DNA from: Candidatus Dechloromonas phosphorivorans
GTDB taxonomy: Bacteria; Pseudomonadota; Gammaproteobacteria; Burkholderiales; Rhodocyclaceae
Reading direction: 5' to 3'
NCBI GenBank assembly: GCA_016714975.1
Contig: JADKBR010000017.1
Location: 62,001-126,000, forward strand
DNA length: 64,000 bases
Below, piece after piece: positions 33,667-41,994 of the stretch. Under the pieces are notes generated by a model that saw only the letters and a list, made by a program, of their open reading frames with translations, searched no databases and was not told the DNA's origin. The translations under genes and the position numbers were made by a program. The stretch's first letter is position 1. Each line of letters starts with the position of its first letter.

Positions 33667-34068
33667 TCACGGTTGTCCCTTCATTTCGCACCAGTATTGC
33701 AGTTCGCCGTCGCGCACCGGCTCGTAGACGAAATTAAGCCCGGTAAAGCCGTGGACCGCGGCAGGTGCCGGTGGATAGGTGTGGGTGACCTGGTGGATGA
33801 TGGTCGGGGCGTCGTCGCGGTCGGCGTAGGTGGTCAGCTTGATGGTGGCGAGGTCGGCCGGTTCCTGGCGGAAAACGATGCGGAACATGAAGTAGGAGCC
33901 AATGGCAACCGGAGCGACGCCCAGTGGCTGGGTCGTCGCCGCGGCACTGATGATCCGCGTTTCGCCGCCGTAGGTGACATGGCAGGCGACCGTTTCGGCT
34001 TGGGTGGAACAGGCCAGCGTGGCGGCGATGGCTGCCGCCGCCCACTGGCGCTCAGTGTTCCCGGCCAT
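33667..34068 (-). CDS. Exported hypothetical protein, 133 residues
   Basis: A protein with a signal peptide (MAGNTERQWAAAAIAATLAC, cleavage near AETV) and a beta-rich body with two cysteines (ACHVTYGG and YWCEMKG) that could form a disulfide. I do not recognise a family. The start at 34068 overlaps the end of the NnrS gene by 17 bases, so the two are translated from one message. Confidence 0.65.
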   Translation of the reverse strand: MAGNTERQWAAAAIAATLACSTQAETVACHVTYGGETRIISAAATTQPLGVAPVAIGSYFMFRIVFRQEPADLATIKLTTYADRDDAPTIIHQVTHTYPPAPAAVHGFTGLNFVYEPVRDGELQYWCEMKGQP

Positions 34069-35242
34069 CGATCCGGGCTTGCGCCAGCTGGGGGATGAAG
34101 CGCCAGGCAAGCAGGCCGAAGGCGACGAACCAGCAGGTCGCGGCGAGGTCAAGCCAGCGCAGGTAGGCGCCGGGCAGGAATTGCGGGCCGACCAGGCGCA
34201 GGAAGAAGGCGGCGATCATGATCCACAGGACGGTCTTCTCGAACCTGCCGAAAATCACCTTGCGTCCGGTATGGCCGTTGGCGATGCGGATCATCATTGC
34301 CGGAATGACGAGGCCCATGGCGCCGAAAGTGAATGCGTGAACCGATACGGTGCCGACCCAGCCAAGGCTTCCCGGTGGCGGCAGGGCGTCGATCAGCAGT
34401 TGCGCGGTGATGGCCAGGTAGCCGAGAATCATGATGCCGAGTTCGAGGCGGGTGAAGGCCTTGAACGGATGCCAGAAGGCGAGGCGGCCAAGCAGCAGCA
34501 ACGCCAGAATCAGTTCAAGGCCGGTCAGCACCGGGGCGGGGAGCAGCGCGCCGAAGATGAGGAGGGCGGCGAGCATCTTGATCGCCATGTCGAGCGCTGG
34601 TTTGCGAAGGATCTCGACCGAGAAGGCGGAGCGCATGAACTGGCCCAGCGTCCTTTCGAGCATGACCAGAAAGGCGACGCGGAACAGGCCGAGCGTCATG
34701 CTCCAGCCGAGATGGAAATGTTCCGGCTGCAGAAGCAGCGTCTTGCCGACCCAGAAGACGGGCAGGATGATCAGGAAGAAGACGTTGTCACGGCGATAGC
34801 TGTCCTGGTCGCGATGGCGTATCAGCGTCGCGAGAAGCAGGGCGACGATGCTGAGCAGGAACAGGTTGTTGCTGAGCAGGAACAGCGCGGCAGGCCAGCC
34901 GGTGCCGAAGCTCATGCCGATGCGTTCGAAAATCCAGGCCCCGGCGAGAAACATCAGCGTGCCGCCGTGATAGCCGCGGACGCCGACCCAGTTCTTGCTC
35001 GCCGTCAGCAGGAAGCCCCCGAGCACCGCCCAGCCGAAACCGAAGAACATCTCGTGGGCATGCCATTGGACCGGCGAAAAGCGCTGTGGCGCGGGCAGGA
35101 CACCCTTGAATACAAGGATCCAGGCGACCGGCAGACTCAGCCCGGCGAGACAGGCGAGGGCGAAAAAGGGCCGGAAGCCGACCAGCCAGAGGGGATGGTT
35201 GCGCGCGAACACGTTTATCAGGATTCGTTGCGAAGCGGGCAC
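34052..35242 (-). CDS. nnrS: NnrS family membrane protein
   Basis: A 396-residue inner-membrane protein with twelve predicted helices. Family motifs are the N-terminal LVGFRPFF, then WHAHEMFFGF, LLTASKNWVG and VHAFTFGAMG. NnrS is a haem- and copper-containing protein linked to tolerance of nitric oxide in denitrifiers and pathogens. The start appears to be a GTG at 35242 with no clear ribosome site. A half FNR-like site (TTGATCCAGCGCAA, 35269-35282) lies upstream but its second half is poor. Confidence 0.9.
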   Translation of the reverse strand: MPASQRILINVFARNHPLWLVGFRPFFALACLAGLSLPVAWILVFKGVLPAPQRFSPVQWHAHEMFFGFGWAVLGGFLLTASKNWVGVRGYHGGTLMFLAGAWIFERIGMSFGTGWPAALFLLSNNLFLLSIVALLLATLIRHRDQDSYRRDNVFFLIILPVFWVGKTLLLQPEHFHLGWSMTLGLFRVAFLVMLERTLGQFMRSAFSVEILRKPALDMAIKMLAALLIFGALLPAPVLTGLELILALLLLGRLAFWHPFKAFTRLELGIMILGYLAITAQLLIDALPPPGSLGWVGTVSVHAFTFGAMGLVIPAMMIRIANGHTGRKVIFGRFEKTVLWIMIAAFFLRLVGPQFLPGAYLRWLDLAATCWFVAFGLLAWRFIPQLAQARIDGREH

Positions 35243-35298
35243 TGTCGCACAGGGGAGGATGAATAGCCTTGATCCAGCGCAATCGTGCCGGTCAGGAG

Positions 35299-35991
35299 TC
35301 AGCGTCCCTTGTTGCTTGCGACCTGTTTCAGCACCATCTCGACGTGGCGCGGCTTGCCGTCCGCCAGCGCCGGGTAGCTGGTGTCGTTGATGAAGAGCAG
35401 GGTGCTGCCGCGCTGGATCCTTGCGGCGACAGTGATCCGCGCGTTCTTGCGCAACAGGTCGCGGTCGACCAGCATGCGGAAGCGAATCGGCGCCTGCTGG
35501 CCGGCGAGTTCGATGCGTTGCTCGGCCAGCGTGCGCGCCGGAGCATCGGCTCGAGAGGTGTCCTGAACGCGGATGACCAGTACGGCATCGGGCGGCAGCG
35601 CGGTTCGGGCGAGGTAGGCGATGCTGCCGGTGATGTCGACGAAACTGCTGGGTACGCTCGGCGCGGGCGGGGGAACGACAAGCGGCGGCCCATCGCCAAC
35701 CGTACAGCGGCGCATGGGGCTCTTGCCGTCCTCAAACAACGCATCATCACCCTTGCTATGGAAACGGAAGTCGCCGTCGCGATAGAGAGCGCCGGAAGCG
35801 GCGGGAACGAGGGGCAGCGTGATTACACGTCCGCCTATGAACAGGGTCGTCTGTGGTCGACCGACGTCATCGGTCGTGAATTTGGCTTCGAAGCGACTGC
35901 CGTCGTCGCAGATATAGGGGATGCGCTCGCTCTGGGCTTGGGCGACAACGAAAACAAACAGCGAGAGAAATGGAAGCAGACGTCGGATCAT
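35299..35991 (-). CDS. Periplasmic MliC-YbaY fusion protein
   Basis: A 230-residue exported protein with a signal peptide (residues 1-19). The first domain (about 22-95) resembles MliC/PliC lysozyme inhibitors: IPYICDDGSRFEAKF, GALYRDGDFRFHSKGDDALF, closing Cys in RRCTV. A proline-rich linker (PPLVVPPPAPSVPSS) leads to a YbaY/YscW-like domain (about 118-225). Both domains occur separately in other bacteria. It likely guards peptidoglycan against lysozyme, which is inference. Overlaps bpt by ATGA. Confidence 0.75.
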   Translation of the reverse strand: MIRRLLPFLSLFVFVVAQAQSERIPYICDDGSRFEAKFTTDDVGRPQTTLFIGGRVITLPLVPAASGALYRDGDFRFHSKGDDALFEDGKSPMRRCTVGDGPPLVVPPPAPSVPSSFVDITGSIAYLARTALPPDAVLVIRVQDTSRADAPARTLAEQRIELAGQQAPIRFRMLVDRDLLRKNARITVAARIQRGSTLLFINDTSYPALADGKPRHVEMVLKQVASNKGR

Positions 35992-36734
35992 TGTTCGCTA
36001 TCGAAAAGGTCCAGGGGTTGCCAATGGCCGTCAATGAGGCCTTCGATGGGTCTGAAGCGCGATTTGTAGGCCATCTTGCGGCTGTTGGCGATCCAGTACC
36101 CAAGGTAGAGGTAGGGCAGGCCGAGCGCGTCGCACTGCTGCGCCTGCCAAAGAATATTGTAGGTGCCGAAGCTGGTGCTGGCGAGATCGGGGTTGTAGAA
36201 GGTGTAGACCGATGACAGTCCGTCTCCGAGTATGTCGATGATGCTGACCATGCACAGCGCGTCGCCGTCGGAGAACTCGATCAGGCGGGTGTCTACGCGG
36301 CTTTGCAGCAGGAAGTGAGCATATTGTTCGTGGCTGTCCTCATCCATCCCGCCGCCTGCATGGCGCGCATTCTGGTAACGAGTGTACAGCGCGTAATGTT
36401 CGTCGATGAAGGCCAGGGGCATCTCGCGGGCGATCAATCCCGAGTGGTCCTTGAGGGCGCGGCGCTGGGCGCGGCTGTGCTTTAGTTCGCTGACTGGCAG
36501 GCGCACCGGAACGCAGGCATTGCAGCCGTCACAGTGCGGGCGGTAGGTGAAGGCGCCGCTGCGCCGGAAGCCGCGCCGCACCAGCGCGCTGTAGACTTCG
36601 GTGTCGATCAGGTGGGTCGGCGTCGCGACCTGCGAGCGTGCCTCGCGGCCAGGCAGGTAGCTGCATGGATAGGGCGAGGTCGCATAGAACTGCAAGAGTG
36701 AGAAGGGCAGCGCAGAATCGTCAGGGAGAGCCAT
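35988..36734 (-). CDS. bpt: Aspartate/glutamate leucyltransferase (Bpt)
   Basis: A 248-residue enzyme that attaches leucine from leucyl-tRNA to N-terminal Asp or Glu, marking proteins for ClpAP degradation. It belongs to the arginyltransferase fold: RRSGAFTYRPHCDGCNACVP in the N-terminal domain and GLSSVYTFYNPD with LYLGYWI and MAYKSRFRPIE in the C-terminal acyltransferase domain. It follows aat by two bases, the usual pairing of the two N-end-rule transferases. Confidence 0.95.
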   Translation of the reverse strand: MALPDDSALPFSLLQFYATSPYPCSYLPGREARSQVATPTHLIDTEVYSALVRRGFRRSGAFTYRPHCDGCNACVPVRLPVSELKHSRAQRRALKDHSGLIAREMPLAFIDEHYALYTRYQNARHAGGGMDEDSHEQYAHFLLQSRVDTRLIEFSDGDALCMVSIIDILGDGLSSVYTFYNPDLASTSFGTYNILWQAQQCDALGLPYLYLGYWIANSRKMAYKSRFRPIEGLIDGHWQPLDLFDSEQ

Positions 36735-36736
36735 GC

Positions 36737-37453
36737 TTACCAGTGTACATCGAGACCGTCAGCGGTCCAGCGGCCACGCCGCCGGTCCGGCCCGATCAGT
36801 TGGAGGAGCCGGCCCAGAAAATCTCCGCGCGGGATTTCGCGTCCGCCCAGCGAGGCGAGGTGTTCGGTACGCATCTGGCAGTCGATCATGCCGAAATCGT
36901 CGGCGAGAAGGTGGTGGACGAGATGCGCGAAGGCAATCTTCGAAGCATTGCTGCGGCGGGAGAACATCGACTCGCCATAGAACATGCGGCCAATCCCCAG
37001 ACCGTACAATCCGCCAGTCAGCTCGCCTTCTGCATAAACTTCGACCGAATGTGCCCAGCCGAGTTCATGCAGGCGGATGTAGGCGTCCATCATGTCCGGG
37101 GAAATCCAGGTGCCATCCTGGCCGCGCCTGGGCACAGCCGCACAGGCGCTTATGACCGCCGCAAAGTCGTTGTCGAAGCGAACCTGATAGCGTCGGGCGC
37201 GGAGGGTTTTGCGCAGCGAATCGGCAAGGCGGAACTCCTCCGGAAAAAGAACCATGCGCGGGTCCGGGCTATACCACAGCGGCTGCCGCTCGACTGTTCC
37301 CCAAGGAAAGATCCCACGCCGGTAAGCGTTGAGGATGCGTGCGGGCGAGAGATCCGCGCCGACTGCGAGCAGACCACCCATATCCGCGCGGGCCGTTTCG
37401 ACCGGCGGAAAAGAGTCGAGCCGTCCGAGATAGGGAATTGTCGAACGGCTCAG
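36737..37453 (-). CDS. aat: Leucyl/phenylalanyl-tRNA-protein transferase, probable CTG start
   Basis: Attaches Leu or Phe to proteins with N-terminal Lys or Arg. Motifs include MGGLLAVGADLSPARILNAY, RRGIFPWG, YSPDPRMVLFP, the GTWI motif and GLYGLGIGRMFYGESMFSRR. The first ATG (37381) would remove the conserved N-terminus IPYLGRLDSFPPVETARAD. In that frame there is no ATG, GTG or TTG before it. A CTG at 37453 overlaps the stop of the upstream gene as CTGA and has AGAGGG seven bases upstream; it gives 238 residues, close to the 234 of E. coli. Confidence 0.85.
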   Translation of the reverse strand: MSRSTIPYLGRLDSFPPVETARADMGGLLAVGADLSPARILNAYRRGIFPWGTVERQPLWYSPDPRMVLFPEEFRLADSLRKTLRARRYQVRFDNDFAAVISACAAVPRRGQDGTWISPDMMDAYIRLHELGWAHSVEVYAEGELTGGLYGLGIGRMFYGESMFSRRSNASKIAFAHLVHHLLADDFGMIDCQMRTEHLASLGGREIPRGDFLGRLLQLIGPDRRRGRWTADGLDVHW

Positions 37454-38520
37454 TGTGACGCCCTCTTGAAGGCGATCACGTGGTCGGCGTCGAGGCGGAT
37501 GCCGATCTGTTCGCCGAGCGCATGGTTGTGGTGCGACGGTACCAGCGACAGGACCGTGGCACCGCTGGCCAGGCGCAAAGTGTAGAGGATTTCGGCGCCG
37601 CGGAAGGCCTTGTGCAGCACTTCCGCCTGCAACGGGCTGCGGTCGTCGTGCACGACGTCATCCGGTCGCAGTAGCACATCGACTTCGCAACCGTCATGGC
37701 AACCGGTACAGGTTTCGCTGCATTCGACCGGCATGTCGGAAACCAGCTGGCCGAGTTCCATCTCGACATTGGTGCCGGCGGAAACGACGCCGGGCAGCAG
37801 TACGCCCTGGCCGATGAAGTCGGCGACGAAGCGGTTGGCCGGACGGTGATAGAGGTTGTACGGCACATCCCATTGCTGGATCTTGCCTTCGTGCATGATG
37901 CCGATCTCGTCGGCCATGGCAAAAGCCTCGTTCTGGTCGTGGGTGACGAGGATCGCGGTCGACCCCTCGCGCTTGAGGATTTCCCGCACCTCGAGCGACA
38001 GCCGCTCGCGGAGCCCGACATCGAGATTGGAAAAAGGCTCGTCGAGCAGGATCAGTTCGGGGCGCGGGGCGAGGGCACGGGCGAGGGCGACGCGTTGCTG
38101 CTGACCGCCGGAGAGTTCGTGCGGGAACTTGTCGCCCTGGCCGGCGAGCCCGACCGTGGCGAGCAGCTGGCGGACCCGCAGGTGGGCATCCTGCTGCGGC
38201 TGGCGGCCCAGCCCGAAGGCGACATTTTCCTCGACACTGAGGTGCGGGAACAACGCGTAGTCCTGGAAGACCATGCCGATCCGCCGCTTCTCCGGCGGCA
38301 GGCGGTAAGCAGTCTGGCTGACGATCTCGCCGTGCAGGCGGATCTCGCCGGCGGCGATTTCCTCGAAGCCGGCGATGCAGCGCAGCAGTGTCGTCTTTCC
38401 GCAGCCCGACGGGCCGAGCAGGCAGGCGATCCGGCCGCTCGCCAGGCTGAAGTCGACACCATCGACGACGGTATGCCTGCCGTAGCGCTGGACGACGCCA
38501 TTCAGTTCAAGTTGCAACAT
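37450..38520 (-). CDS. fbpC: Iron(III) ABC transporter ATP-binding protein, with a four-cysteine insert
   Basis: A 356-residue ATPase of the FbpC/FutC group. Walker A GPSGCGKT (36-43), signature LSGGQ (137-141), Walker B LILLDE (156-161) and H-loop His194 are intact. The C-terminal regulatory domain has an unusual cluster, ECSETCTGCHDGCEV, with cysteines at 267, 271, 274 and 278. It is divergent from the permease gene, with 30 bases between starts, and is followed by aat and bpt with near-overlaps. Confidence 0.9.
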   Translation of the reverse strand: MLQLELNGVVQRYGRHTVVDGVDFSLASGRIACLLGPSGCGKTTLLRCIAGFEEIAAGEIRLHGEIVSQTAYRLPPEKRRIGMVFQDYALFPHLSVEENVAFGLGRQPQQDAHLRVRQLLATVGLAGQGDKFPHELSGGQQQRVALARALAPRPELILLDEPFSNLDVGLRERLSLEVREILKREGSTAILVTHDQNEAFAMADEIGIMHEGKIQQWDVPYNLYHRPANRFVADFIGQGVLLPGVVSAGTNVEMELGQLVSDMPVECSETCTGCHDGCEVDVLLRPDDVVHDDRSPLQAEVLHKAFRGAEILYTLRLASGATVLSLVPSHHNHALGEQIGIRLDADHVIAFKRASH

Positions 38521-38550
38521 GGTGGTCGATTATAATTCGCATTCACTGTC

Positions 38551-40185
38551 ATGCATGCCGCCAGACACTCCCCGCTCCTCGCCGTTGCCGTGATCGTCGC
38601 CGTGCTGGCGGGACTGCCGGTGGCGAGCGTCGGCCTCAACATCTTCGTCGGCGGGACCAGCGCGACATGGTCGCATCTGGTGCAGACGGTCTTGCCGGAA
38701 TACATCCTGAATTCGCTGTGGCTGTGCCTGGGCGTCGGGGTCGGGGTGGGATCGCTCGGAGTGACGACCGCTTGGCTTACCGCGATGCACGAATTCCCCG
38801 GGCGCCGCTTCTTCGAATGGGCGCTGGTCCTGCCGCTGGCCATGCCGGCCTATGTCATGGCCTATGTCTACACCGACTTCCTGCAGTTCGTCGGCCCGTT
38901 GCAGACGGCCTTGCGCGGGGCTTTCGGCTGGCAGCACGGCGACTACTGGTTTCCCGACATCCGGAGCCTGCCGGGCGCCATCCTGATGTTCGTTTGCGTG
39001 CTTTATCCCTACGTCTACCTTTTGGTGCGCACCGCCTTTCTTGAACGGGCGAGCGGGATGCTCGAAGCGGCGCGGACGCTGGGCATGGGCCCGTGGCGCG
39101 CCTTCTTCGCGGTGTCCCTGCCGCTGGCGCGGCCGGCGATTGTCGCCGGCGTCGCGCTGGCGCTGATGGAAACCCTGGCCGACTACGGCACGGTGGCCTA
39201 TTTCGCGGTCAACACGTTCACGACCGGTATTTACCGGGCCTGGTTCTCGCTCGGCGACCGGGTGGCGGCGGCACAACTGGCGGCCATGCTGCTGGCCTTC
39301 GTCCTCTTCCTGTTGATGGCCGAGCGCATCTCGCGCGGCCGCGCCCGCTACAACAACACGACGGGGCGCAACCGGCCAATGGCCGGCGCCCGTCTGCGCG
39401 GATTTGCCGCATTCCTTGCGTTTGTCGGCTGCCTGCTGCCGTTGCTGCTGGGATTCGTGCTGCCGGCGCTGCTGCTGCTCAAGATGGCGCTGGCCGAGGG
39501 CGATGCCCAGTTCGGTGAGCGGTTCCTGCTGTTGTCGCGTAACAGTTTCCTGCTTGCGGGAATCACCGCCGGCATTGGCGTTCTCCTGGCGCTGTTGATC
39601 GCTTATGGCGCGCGCCTGTCGAAGACCACGCTGGCAACCGGGCTCAGCCGGCTGGTCGGCCTCGGGTATGCGGTGCCGGGCGCGGTCATCGCGGTCGGTG
39701 TGCTGATTCCGGTGACACGCCTCGACAACTGGCTGGCCGGGCAGTGGGAACAGTGGTTCGGCAGCAACCCGGGATTGCTGCTGACCGGCGGGATCGCCGC
39801 GCTTGTCTACGCCTACCTGGTGCGTTTTCTTGCCGTGGCGCTGCATACCGTCGAGTCGAGCCTGGGCAAGATCACGCCGAACATGGATGACGCGGCGCGC
39901 AGTCTTGGCCTGGGCCAGGGCGCAACGCTGCGCCGGGTGCATGCGCCGATGCTGCGCGGCAGCCTGTTGACAGCCGGTCTGCTGGTCTTTGTCGACGTCA
40001 TGAAAGAGTTGCCGGCGACGCTGGTCATGCGCCCCTTCAACTTCGACACGCTGGCGACGCAGACCTACACGCTGGCTGCTGACGAGCGTCTGGCCGAGGC
40101 ATCGACGGCTTCGCTGGCCATCGTCGCGGTCGGGTTGCTGCCGCTGATCGCCCTGTCGCGGCAGATCTCCCGGGCACGCAACTAA
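38551..40185 (+). CDS. fbpB: Iron(III) ABC transporter permease (fused two-domain)
   Basis: A 544-residue inner-membrane protein with two copies of the binding-protein-dependent permease domain and about twelve helices. The EAA loops are LEAARTLGMGPWRAFFAVSL in the first half and MDDAARSLGLGQGATLRRVH in the second. It matches FbpB/FutB, which transports iron stripped from transferrin or ferric salts. The short gap to fbpC (38521-38550) contains TATAAT and is A/T rich, so both genes probably start there. Confidence 0.93.
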   Translation: MHAARHSPLLAVAVIVAVLAGLPVASVGLNIFVGGTSATWSHLVQTVLPEYILNSLWLCLGVGVGVGSLGVTTAWLTAMHEFPGRRFFEWALVLPLAMPAYVMAYVYTDFLQFVGPLQTALRGAFGWQHGDYWFPDIRSLPGAILMFVCVLYPYVYLLVRTAFLERASGMLEAARTLGMGPWRAFFAVSLPLARPAIVAGVALALMETLADYGTVAYFAVNTFTTGIYRAWFSLGDRVAAAQLAAMLLAFVLFLLMAERISRGRARYNNTTGRNRPMAGARLRGFAAFLAFVGCLLPLLLGFVLPALLLLKMALAEGDAQFGERFLLLSRNSFLLAGITAGIGVLLALLIAYGARLSKTTLATGLSRLVGLGYAVPGAVIAVGVLIPVTRLDNWLAGQWEQWFGSNPGLLLTGGIAALVYAYLVRFLAVALHTVESSLGKITPNMDDAARSLGLGQGATLRRVHAPMLRGSLLTAGLLVFVDVMKELPATLVMRPFNFDTLATQTYTLAADERLAEASTASLAIVAVGLLPLIALSRQISRARN

Positions 40186-40227
40186 AGACATCCAGCCCTA
40201 GCAGAGCGTCGTGGGTCGGCCGGCCGC

Positions 40228-41244
40228 TTACTTGTAGCCGGCGCGATCGTAGATCATCTGCGCCTTGACCTGGTACATCGCCAGGTTTTTCACCGGCAGA
40301 TTGTCGGGCTTGAACTTGCCCAGAGCGTCGAGTGCCGGATTGACCACCTTGACGCTGTCGACGACTGGCCATTCGTTGTTGCCATCGGCGAAATAGCGCT
40401 GGGCATCATCTGAGGCGAGGTATTCGAGGAACTTGACAGCCGCTTCCTTGTGCGGCGCCGTTTTAAGCATCCCGCCGCCGGAAACGTTGATGTGGGTGCC
40501 GGTGGTGGCTTGATTGGGCCAGATTACCCCGACCTTTTCCATCGCTTTCTGGTCTTCCGGCTTGGTCGACCGCAACAGACGGGCGACATAGTAGGTATTC
40601 GACAATGCGACACCGCATTCGCCGGCAGCGACCGCCTTGATCTGGTCGCTGTCGCCGCCTTTGGGCGCGCGTGCGAAGTTGGTCACGACTCCCTTTGCCC
40701 AGGCCTCGGCTTTGGCTTCGCCTTCGTGGGCGATGATCGATGCCAGCAACGACAGGTTGTAGGGATGTGATCCCGAGCGGGAACAGACCTTGCCCTTGAG
40801 CCTCGGGTTTGCGAGGTCGTCGTAGTTCTGCACTTCAGCCGGTTTGATCTCGGCCTTGTTGTAAACGATGACGCGGGCCCGTGTCGAGAAAGAATACCAG
40901 TCGTCGGTCCGAAGGTTGGCGGGTACCCGGGCGTCGAGCGTCTTTGACGAAACCGGCGCGAAGAGCCCCAATTCATGCGCCTTGGCCAGGCGCGCGGCGT
41001 CGACGGTCAGGAAGATGTCGGCCGGACTGTTGCCGCCCTCATTCCGGATGCGCTCAAGCAGTTCGTCTTCCTTGCCCTCGATGCGATTGATCCTGATCCC
41101 GGTCTGTTTCGTGAAATTTGCATAGAGCGCCTCGTCGGTTTGATAGTGGCGGGCCGAGTACAGGTTGAGCGCCTTTTCCTCGGCCTGGACCGAAAATGCC
41201 AGAGAGGCGAGGGTGGTGGCGATCAGGCAGACAATCGACTTCAT
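40228..41244 (-). CDS. fbpA: Iron(III) ABC transporter substrate-binding protein
   Basis: A 338-residue periplasmic protein with a signal peptide (residues 1-21, cleavage after VQA). It belongs to the FutA/FbpA group: LNLYSARHYQTDEALYANF near the start and the tyrosine pair in ALSNTYYVARLL that binds ferric iron. It converges on the permease gene rather than sharing an operon with it. GGAG lies eight bases before the ATG and two Fur-like boxes lie upstream. Confidence 0.95.
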   Translation of the reverse strand: MKSIVCLIATTLASLAFSVQAEEKALNLYSARHYQTDEALYANFTKQTGIRINRIEGKEDELLERIRNEGGNSPADIFLTVDAARLAKAHELGLFAPVSSKTLDARVPANLRTDDWYSFSTRARVIVYNKAEIKPAEVQNYDDLANPRLKGKVCSRSGSHPYNLSLLASIIAHEGEAKAEAWAKGVVTNFARAPKGGDSDQIKAVAAGECGVALSNTYYVARLLRSTKPEDQKAMEKVGVIWPNQATTGTHINVSGGGMLKTAPHKEAAVKFLEYLASDDAQRYFADGNNEWPVVDSVKVVNPALDALGKFKPDNLPVKNLAMYQVKAQMIYDRAGYK

Positions 41245-41266
41245 GCTGCAAACTCCATCAGTTGAA

Positions 41267-41281
41267 TGAGAATGATTAGCA
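41267..41281 (-). promoter_or_regulatory. Fur box upstream of fbpA (proximal)
   Basis: TGAGAATGATTAGCA fits the 7-1-7 Fur pattern TGATAAT-N-ATTATCA with two or so mismatches. It is 23 bases before the fbpA start. A -10-like TATAAA (minus strand, about 41283-41288) is next to it, so bound Fur would block the promoter. Confidence 0.7.
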
Positions 41282-41309
41282 TTTTATAGTACGGCGCCGG
41301 CCATGTAAA

Positions 41310-41324
41310 TGAGAATTGTTATCG
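41310..41324 (-). promoter_or_regulatory. Fur box upstream of fbpA (distal)
   Basis: TGAGAATTGTTATCG matches the 7-1-7 Fur pattern at about 11 to 12 of 14 positions. It lies on the far side of the -10-like sequence, so the two boxes bracket the promoter. Confidence 0.6.
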
Positions 41325-41333
41325 AATCTTGGC

Positions 41334-41363
41334 AAAAAAATGCGGCAGGACTGCCGCATTTTT
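41334..41363 (-). terminator. Rho-independent terminator of the NlpC/P60 gene
   Basis: ATGCGGCAG and CTGCCGCAT form a nine-base perfect stem around a GA loop, with A runs before and T runs after on both strands. On the minus strand it is followed by seven T, three bases past the stop of the NlpC/P60 gene. It also screens fbpA from that gene's transcript. Confidence 0.85.
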
Positions 41364-41365
41364 GC

Positions 41366-41872
41366 TCAGTTTCCTTCGATGATTCGTCGGGCGCCGTTGT
41401 AGCGTTTAATCCAGTAGCTGTCTTCCATGCTCTCGACGCGAACTTCGGCGCCGGTACGCGGCGCGTGCAGGAAATGGCTATCACCGAGATAGATGCCGAC
41501 GTGTGAAAAGGTGCGGCGCATGGTATTGAAGAAAACCAGATCTCCTGGCTTGAGTTGGCTGGTATCGATGCGCTCGCCTACCTGACTCATTTCGGCTGCA
41601 GTGCGCGGCAATTGCGCGCCCAGACTGTCCTTGAACACGAGGCGGACGAATCCGCTGCAGTCCAGGCCACTGTCTTCGTCATTGCCACCGAAGCGATAGC
41701 GGACGCCAACCAGTTTCAGGCCCTGCAGGATGACGTCCTGCGCGGCATTGGTGTAGCGTTCGAAGAAGGACTGTGATTCGTCTGCCTTGCGGACCAATTC
41801 CGCTGCGCTAGCGGTGAAGCTGACAGACGCGCAGGAAGTGGCGAGCAAAAAGGTGATCAGAATTTTACGCAT
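41366..41872 (-). CDS. NlpC/P60 family cell-wall peptidase
   Basis: A 168-residue exported protein with a signal peptide (1-23). The NlpC/P60 domain has the catalytic Cys in LDCSGFVRLVF, the His in FSHVGIYLG and a third polar residue in HAPRTG. It probably cuts gamma-D-glutamyl-diaminopimelate links in peptidoglycan during growth. Single gene, with its own terminator. Confidence 0.92.
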   Translation of the reverse strand: MRKILITFLLATSCASVSFTASAAELVRKADESQSFFERYTNAAQDVILQGLKLVGVRYRFGGNDEDSGLDCSGFVRLVFKDSLGAQLPRTAAEMSQVGERIDTSQLKPGDLVFFNTMRRTFSHVGIYLGDSHFLHAPRTGAEVRVESMEDSYWIKRYNGARRIIEGN

Positions 41873-41994
41873 AGCGGACGAATGTATTTGAAAAAGTGCT
41901 GGCTGTAAAGCGCAACAGCGAAACAGCGCTTTGGTGCCAACGCGCTCTCCGGAAAATGAACCGTTGCTTTCGCTTGGCCGTAGGAGGCGTCAGA

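Noticed and set aside
35269..35282. FNR-like half site upstream of nnrS
   Set aside because: Only one half (TTGAT) is good; the other (CGCAA) matches three of five positions. Mentioned under nnrS, not called as a site.
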